Positions 58,656-64,000 of a DNA stretch of 64,000 nucleotides are shown here, piece after piece. Source of the DNA: Euborellia annulipes (taxonomy: Eukaryota > Arthropoda > Insecta > Dermaptera > Anisolabididae); the NCBI GenBank assembly GCA_023213315.1, contig JAKCPI010001634.1, positions 87,241 through 151,240 of the forward strand, written 5' to 3'. The notes under the pieces were generated by a model. It was given only the letters and a program-made list of their open reading frames with translations. It had not been told where the DNA came from and searched no databases. How positions within the stretch are numbered: position 1 is the first letter of the stretch; every line of letters starts with the position of its first letter. The translations under genes and the position numbers were made by a program.

Positions 58656-60034
58656 TATTAATTTTAATATACAAAATGTTTCAACAAGAGCCAACGATCG
58701 AAAGTTTAAATCTTTGGATTAATTTAATACCAGTTGTAAAGCCCACCGAAGGCTACATTATACACTATTCACTAGAAGAAGTGGTACCCCTAGACCCCCT
58801 TGCTTGCCTTCGGCGAGCAAATGCATCAGATTTATTTTTGCTGACTGTTAGAAATTTTCAAATTTCCCTCTCTGACTTGAATTTTAAACTTCCCGCTCCC
58901 GCTCCACTTCCTATAACTCTAGCCAATCAGCGTCCTGATCGACACAGAGGGAAGCTAGCCGCTAGCGCTTTATATATAGTAATGATAATGATTTCATATT
59001 TTTTGAAATATATTAAGTTAAATTGAAATTTCAAATTAAATATATGGGTTACGGAAATTGTTTAGGGTTTGGTTGCTGGGAGGGAATATTCGACCCAAAT
59101 TATTAATTGTTGCCAAACAATAATCAATTGAGCATTTCTGATGGTCGGAAATTAGTGAGAGGGTTATTTGGGTTGCCTACACAACAACATATGCAAACAT
59201 TTTTTTTTTTTTCAATTTAATTTTCAAGCAAGGCCTTCTTCCACCTTCGATCAAAAATGAATGAAATTATTAGAGGCTATAATTAGGTAGCAGATTTTTA
59301 CTTGAAGCCGCTCTTACGTGACGGTGGCGTTCCGTAATTCTGAATCGACTTTATTCTCCCATTATGAATTTACACTCCACTTGCTGAAACATGAAATATT
59401 TCTTTTTTAACGGGCTAAGATATATAGCAAATATACTTTTAAAGAGTTACGTTTTTTTTTTTATTATTTATTTCCAGATAAGAAGTGAATCTCGTTAGAT
59501 TTTAATAACTAAAGCACCATTTTATTTTCACATTAAATTATTTTTATACCTCACGCCTTTTTGAAAGATCATTTTTCTTAATCTTGAACATATAATGCTA
59601 ATGGAGAATGAGATTTAAAAAATTTCAAAAGAAAAAAAAAATTAAAAGTCATCCAAAAAATACCTTCTTCCCCTAGACTTCTTTAATGAATCACTACAAT
59701 TTCTCTAAAGCACTCAAATTCGATTATATTCTTGAATCTAGTTAGGAGGAGTTTTTCCAAAAGAGGGATAAGAGAATATAGAAATTTTAGATTATTTTGG
59801 TTGGTTTGTTGTATAAAATTCGATATTTTTCTCAGGTATAATAGCCATAAAAAAATTTACAACTCTTACTTTTTACTTTTTTGGGAAACAATCAGGGAAG
59901 CATGTCGATGTGGAACGTCCCAATAGCTCTAGGCATATATCAATTACTTATATATATTTATGAATATAAGGCTAAATTGCCGAAAAGGCAAATATAAAAA
60001 AAAATGGAGCACGTCGAGTCAAAATGAAGATCTG

Positions 60035-60178
60035 TTTCGGCTTCGAAGGCCATTTAGAGCCCGTCTTTATTTAATTCAATTCTATTTAATCCAATTGAAA
60101 TAAATTGTCGCATGAGGATGCGAACCCGCTGGCACAGATGGCTAGCACGCTAACTACTACACCAAGGCCCGAGGGCGG
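60035..60178 (-). mobile_element. tRNA-headed SINE, same family
   Basis: - strand: GCCCTCGGGCCTTGGTGTAG, B box GCGGGTTCGCATCC, tail ending AATGGCCTTCGAAGCCGAAA. Same head-tail design as 57071 with diverged sequence. Confidence 0.7.
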
Positions 60179-60374
60179 ACAGCACTTTTAACTCGTCTTC
60201 TTTCCTTGCCAATAAATTCAAATTTCAAAATTGAAGAAATTCTACGTTCTTTCTGAGCGTCAGGAGTAACTTGTATATTTTGTTAATATTCAGTTGATGA
60301 TTTTATTTCACTGATTTTACTTTAATTTTAGCGCAATTTTCCTCCCCTTGAGACACTTTTGACTCTATATTCTA

Positions 60375-60860
60375 ACTATAGAGTGGGAACAAAATATCTA
60401 ATGAACAAAAAAAAGCTAGGAGGTTGGCTGGGATGTGACACGAAGTTTTTGAACAAAAAAATTATATTAGGTCCTAATAGTACTTTACTGATGAACTTTT
60501 TAAGTTTTTTTTCGATTTTCTCAAAATTTGCTTGATTTTGATTAAAATTTATAAAGCAATTATTTTTTCGATGCTCTTTATAATGTACCAGGTATATTCT
60601 CATTTTGTTCTCAAAATTGTTTGATGCACACTTTACTCTTGTACTTCATAGTGAAGATAGGAGAGATGTTTGTCATAGTAACAAAATATAAATATTTTCC
60701 CATGTTTATAAATTTTACATCTTGAATTCAAATGTACCGTACTGTCAGAAACTAAATTCCCCGGTATGACGACACAAAAAATCTGGTGTGAAAGCACAGA
60801 ACATCTTTCTTTACCAAAGGTTGTGTGCTGTGCGACCAGTTACATCAGATTTTTTGACAT
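60375..60860 (+). repeat. R1 repeat, copy i
   Basis: Carries AGCTAGGAGGTTG, TGACACGAAGTTTTTG, a decayed X-box (GTCATAGTAAC) and the hairpin with GTGTGCTGTGCGACCAGTTA near 60830. Confidence 0.65.
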
Positions 60861-61467
60861 TCGAAACTTTGTTACTTTTCATTTAAACAAAATTTTAATT
60901 AGACAAAACCTCCGAAGGTTTCTACTTAATGCCAAACAGAAAAAAAATCAAAACCCCCTCAGAGGTAAATCCTGATTTTCCACTACCTAATGCCGGTTCG
61001 ATAGTTTTTTTCTTTACATTTGTTAAAATCAGTTATCCTATATCATTTTCCCCTTCAAAGTAGGCAATCAACATTACAGATAAGAACTCACTGATTTAAT
61101 GCATTCCAGGCGTTTTTTTGTTTTGTTTTCCAATTTGCTTGGCTTTATTATTATTAATCTTTAAATCCTTTTTAACAATTTATTCATGGTTTGATAAAAA
61201 AAAAATTTGCAATTCTTCTTAGAACACGATGATGTTGATGATCATCATCAAGTACAGCAATCTTAATGATTGTCATGTCATGTCTAGGTTGGATTCTTTA
61301 AATATTCAGATGTAGTAGATATGTATGTGTACATGAGCGACATGAAAAGACTTAAGAATTTATAAATATAAATAAATATTCTTAAACTTGTCCTTGATCA
61401 AAATCTTTTTTTTTTTTTTATTTGATTCTGAATTAAATTTCTCCGATAAAATTCTCAATCTCTTTTT

Positions 61468-61585
61468 ACTTTCTCTTACCTTATATATAAAATATATATA
61501 TAGAGAGAAAGTATTGCGATGATGTCAAAAATTCGATTTTGAGGTTTTGATGGATATACATGTTTTGAGGTCCAAAAAAGTGGGC
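61468..61585 (+). repeat. R1 repeat, copy j (terminal fragment)
   Basis: TTTACTTTCTCTTACC followed by TATATATAGAGAGAAAGTA and TTTTGATGGATATACATG, then truncated. Confidence 0.6.
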
Positions 61586-62048
61586 CCCATTATGCTTCGA
61601 TGATGAAAATTTTTTTGTTTATTGTTTAAGGTCTTATTTGGCATCTAAGTCTGTGCTAGCAAAATTAATATTGTTTGTTTCTGCCATAATAAAATAGTCT
61701 CAAATATAATTCATTTTATAAAATCCAAAGTTTCTGCAGAAATCTTTTAAAGATATTTTAACAAGAAAGTCAAAAAATTCTCCAAAATGACAGTCGCCAA
61801 TATTTAAAAATAAGGAAGCCCGTGACTCAGACCACTCTGGCAACGCCGCATAAAATAATAGTCATTTCTCGCTGTCAGTTACATTTTTTTTCCATTTTAC
61901 GATATTTTTTCTCGCAAATCGTCCATTAATATATTAAATAAAATAAAATTGAAGGCTTTTAAAATTTAAAATTAACAGCTGATAAATGCATATGTTACCA
62001 GATCTATATTACGTGAAAAACTGCTCAAGTCAAAAGTCATTCATTTAT

Positions 62049-62866
62049 TAACTAGTCAACAAAGATTTTGCACCCGATACCAAAATAGGTGTTTTTTACT
62101 AATTTTGGTGTGCTGATTTCAAATCTGTTAACCAATATTTTTCATCACGTCAGGTTTTGGGGATACAGGTATGGTCGTACTTGGTGCTCGTACAGTGATT
62201 GTTAATTTACTTATTGTTTTTATTGACAGGAATTTTACATTTTACAGAATACGTTTCGTGAAAATACAACTACTATGTATAAGAAATAAATACAAGTAAT
62301 TTTACACACATATTTGAGCAGAAAATATTAATTTTTTCTGAAAAAATCATGGTCCGCACTTTTAAACTTAAAAATAGACGGGATAACAGCTAGAACGAAC
62401 AAGTTACAGCAAAATGATCGGTTGTAATGAACTCGAGCAAGTCCTTATCACGTTTCTTAGGTTACTATATTCTTGTTAGCACTACAGTAACAAAAATAAG
62501 CATCATTCCTCGAGATATACTTTTATACCTACAGTTCTGAGTGAGTGCACCCGAAATCCTATCTATTTTTACAATATCTTATATTTTTAAAGTTAATTGG
62601 GAATATTATAATATTTATTTGGAGACATAAGCTAAAATATGATGAGATTTATTTATATTCATTTATTATTTTTTTTAATAATAAAACTGGCTCATAGCGC
62701 TTATATTAATTTACATTTCGACCCTGTTTGGGGACCAAGTCATATCTCAGTAACCTGACGTGATAGAAAATTTTGGTTTGCAGATTTGAAATCAGCACAC
62801 CAAAATTAGTAAAAAACACCTATTTTGGTATCGGGTGCAAAAAATTTTTTAAAATTTGTTGACTAG
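62049..62866. mobile_element. TIR element, about 820 bp, long near-identical ends
   Basis: Inverted ends of about 110-125 bp: CTAGTCAACAAA, GCACCCGATACCAAAATAGG, GGTGTGCTGATTTCAAATCT, ATCACGTCAGGTT, with the complements at 62745-62866. Ends are close to identical, suggesting recent activity. No coding capacity seen in the interior. Confidence 0.75.
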
Positions 62867-63687
62867 TGTTATCTTTGGTAATTAAATTATTAACTTAATC
62901 CAATTATAAACTCTGATAGGTCACGACTAAATTATAATAAGGAATTTTGGCATTCAAATTTTTCATTTTATTAAAAAAAAAAATTTAATTCTATTATGAC
63001 TTACGGGGTACTATCCGAACAACCTTAATGTCTGGTTTATTTATTTATTTTTTCATGAATAAAACTCCCTTCAAAATTAAAATGTTTAAAGTCTCAATCT
63101 TTTCATCACTTGTTATCAAAGGTCGTAAGCTAACATTCTCGTATCCTTTACTTTCACTTTTATTTACGAAATATTTCCAGAAGAACAAATTCCTCTCAAT
63201 TCTTTTTTTTTTTTTTTAATGTGACTTAAAATTTTTCTGGTCACGAAATCGTCCTCTGGAAAAATAATCCAATTAGGAGCTATTATTTATCATTTGTTTT
63301 TCACTCGTTTTTTTTTTTTATTTCTATTTCTATTTTTTTTTTATTTCCCATCTGATAATCGTTATACAAGTGCAAAATTTATCATTAGCCAACATTTCGT
63401 GAAGCGTTCCCGTGCTCTCTGCTCAAGAGATTTTATCTCTTTCGAGACAGAGAGAGAGGTCTCCTTTATCTCAACCTGAACATTAAGCCCCATTTGGGGC
63501 GTTAAGGATAAGGACTTAACGATCTCAGACAGCGTATCTTTGAGCGTTTTTTTAAAGAACTTAATAAAAAATTGCAATTTGAAAATTGCTTCCTTAATAA
63601 AAATAATAAATAATATTTTCTTAATTTATATTTAATGAAGAAAAGGTAAATAACTTAATATCGTAAAATTTTTATTTCTTTATCTTT

Positions 63688-64000
63688 TTACTTTCTCTTA
63701 CCTCTATCTATGCTAATATATAGAAAGAGAAAATATTAGATTCATGTCAAAAATTCGAAGTTGATATTTTGACGGACCTACACGTTTTAAGGTTCCCTAA
63801 ATCCAAAAAAGTGGTTTTCGCGACATGGTCTGTCTGTGTGTCTGTGAACAAAATATCTCAAGACGAAAAAAGCTAGGAGGTTGAAATGGAAATTTTATAT
63901 TTAAGTTAGGTACCCCCCTGGGACGTAACACGAACAAAATTGGCCAAGTACTTTACTGTTTTTTTTCGATTTTCTCAAAATTCGCTCTAATGATTTTTAA
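63688..64000 (+). repeat. R1 repeat, copy k, cut by window end
   Basis: Terminal TTTACTTTCTCTTACC, then GTGGTTTTCGCGACATGG, TCTGTCTGTGTGTCTGTG, TTAGGTACCCCCCTGGGACG. Continues past the window. Confidence 0.7.

Noticed and set aside
58676..59026. 116-aa open frame
   Set aside because: Its start lies in a phrase duplicated at 58318 and it overlaps foldback-derived sequence; no recognisable family or splice sites.

Overview
This is nuclear DNA of a multicellular animal, almost certainly an arthropod. It is very AT-rich, the genes have short GT-AG introns at conserved positions, and one gene is a nicotinic receptor subunit of the arthropod alpha7 type. I cannot place it below arthropod level. 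Roughly a tenth of the window is coding; most of the rest is transposon-derived.

Genes in order: (1) the last two coding exons of an nAChR alpha7-like subunit, + strand, 9736-12330, with earlier exons outside the window; (2) an RSRC1/SRrp53-like SR-rich splicing protein, - strand, four exons, 22777-24953; (3) a complete gamma-tubulin complex component 4 gene, + strand, 13 exons, 28108-38914, 655 aa by my assembly; (4) a small ankyrin-repeat protein, - strand, 40564-41301; (5) a complete USP14/Ubp6 proteasome deubiquitinase, - strand, 10 exons, 44780-51536, 511 aa; (6) a probable first coding exon of an unidentified + strand gene at about 52181, which shares a compact divergent promoter with USP14. 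In genes 2, 3 and 5 the exon phases sum correctly with no stop codons, so these models are strong. The genes have unrelated housekeeping or neuronal roles and do not form a pathway.

The non-genic part is the unusual part. At least seven foldback elements of 150-620 bp carry the core of the minimal hammerhead ribozyme known from Penelope-like retroelements (CTGANGA, stem II, GAAAC, cleavage triplet), often once per inverted arm. Two 1.3-kb near-perfect palindromes end in outward-facing tRNA-like sequences and carry their 64-bp spacer in opposite orientations. A dispersed family (R1, about ten copies) has a strong hairpin at one end and often an RFX X-box-like palindrome inside. There are also hAT-type MITEs with 8-bp target duplications, a 129-bp mini-Helitron, tRNA-headed SINEs, a dead LINE and several other TIR elements.

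Layout: 1-9735 AT-rich repeats, probably intronic or 5' to the receptor exons; 12331-22776 receptor 3' flank and repeats; 24954-28107 divergent intergenic region between RSRC1 and TUBGCP4 with a hAT MITE and palindrome 2; TUBGCP4 introns packed with elements; 41302-44779 and 52191-64000 repeats with no further gene I can support.
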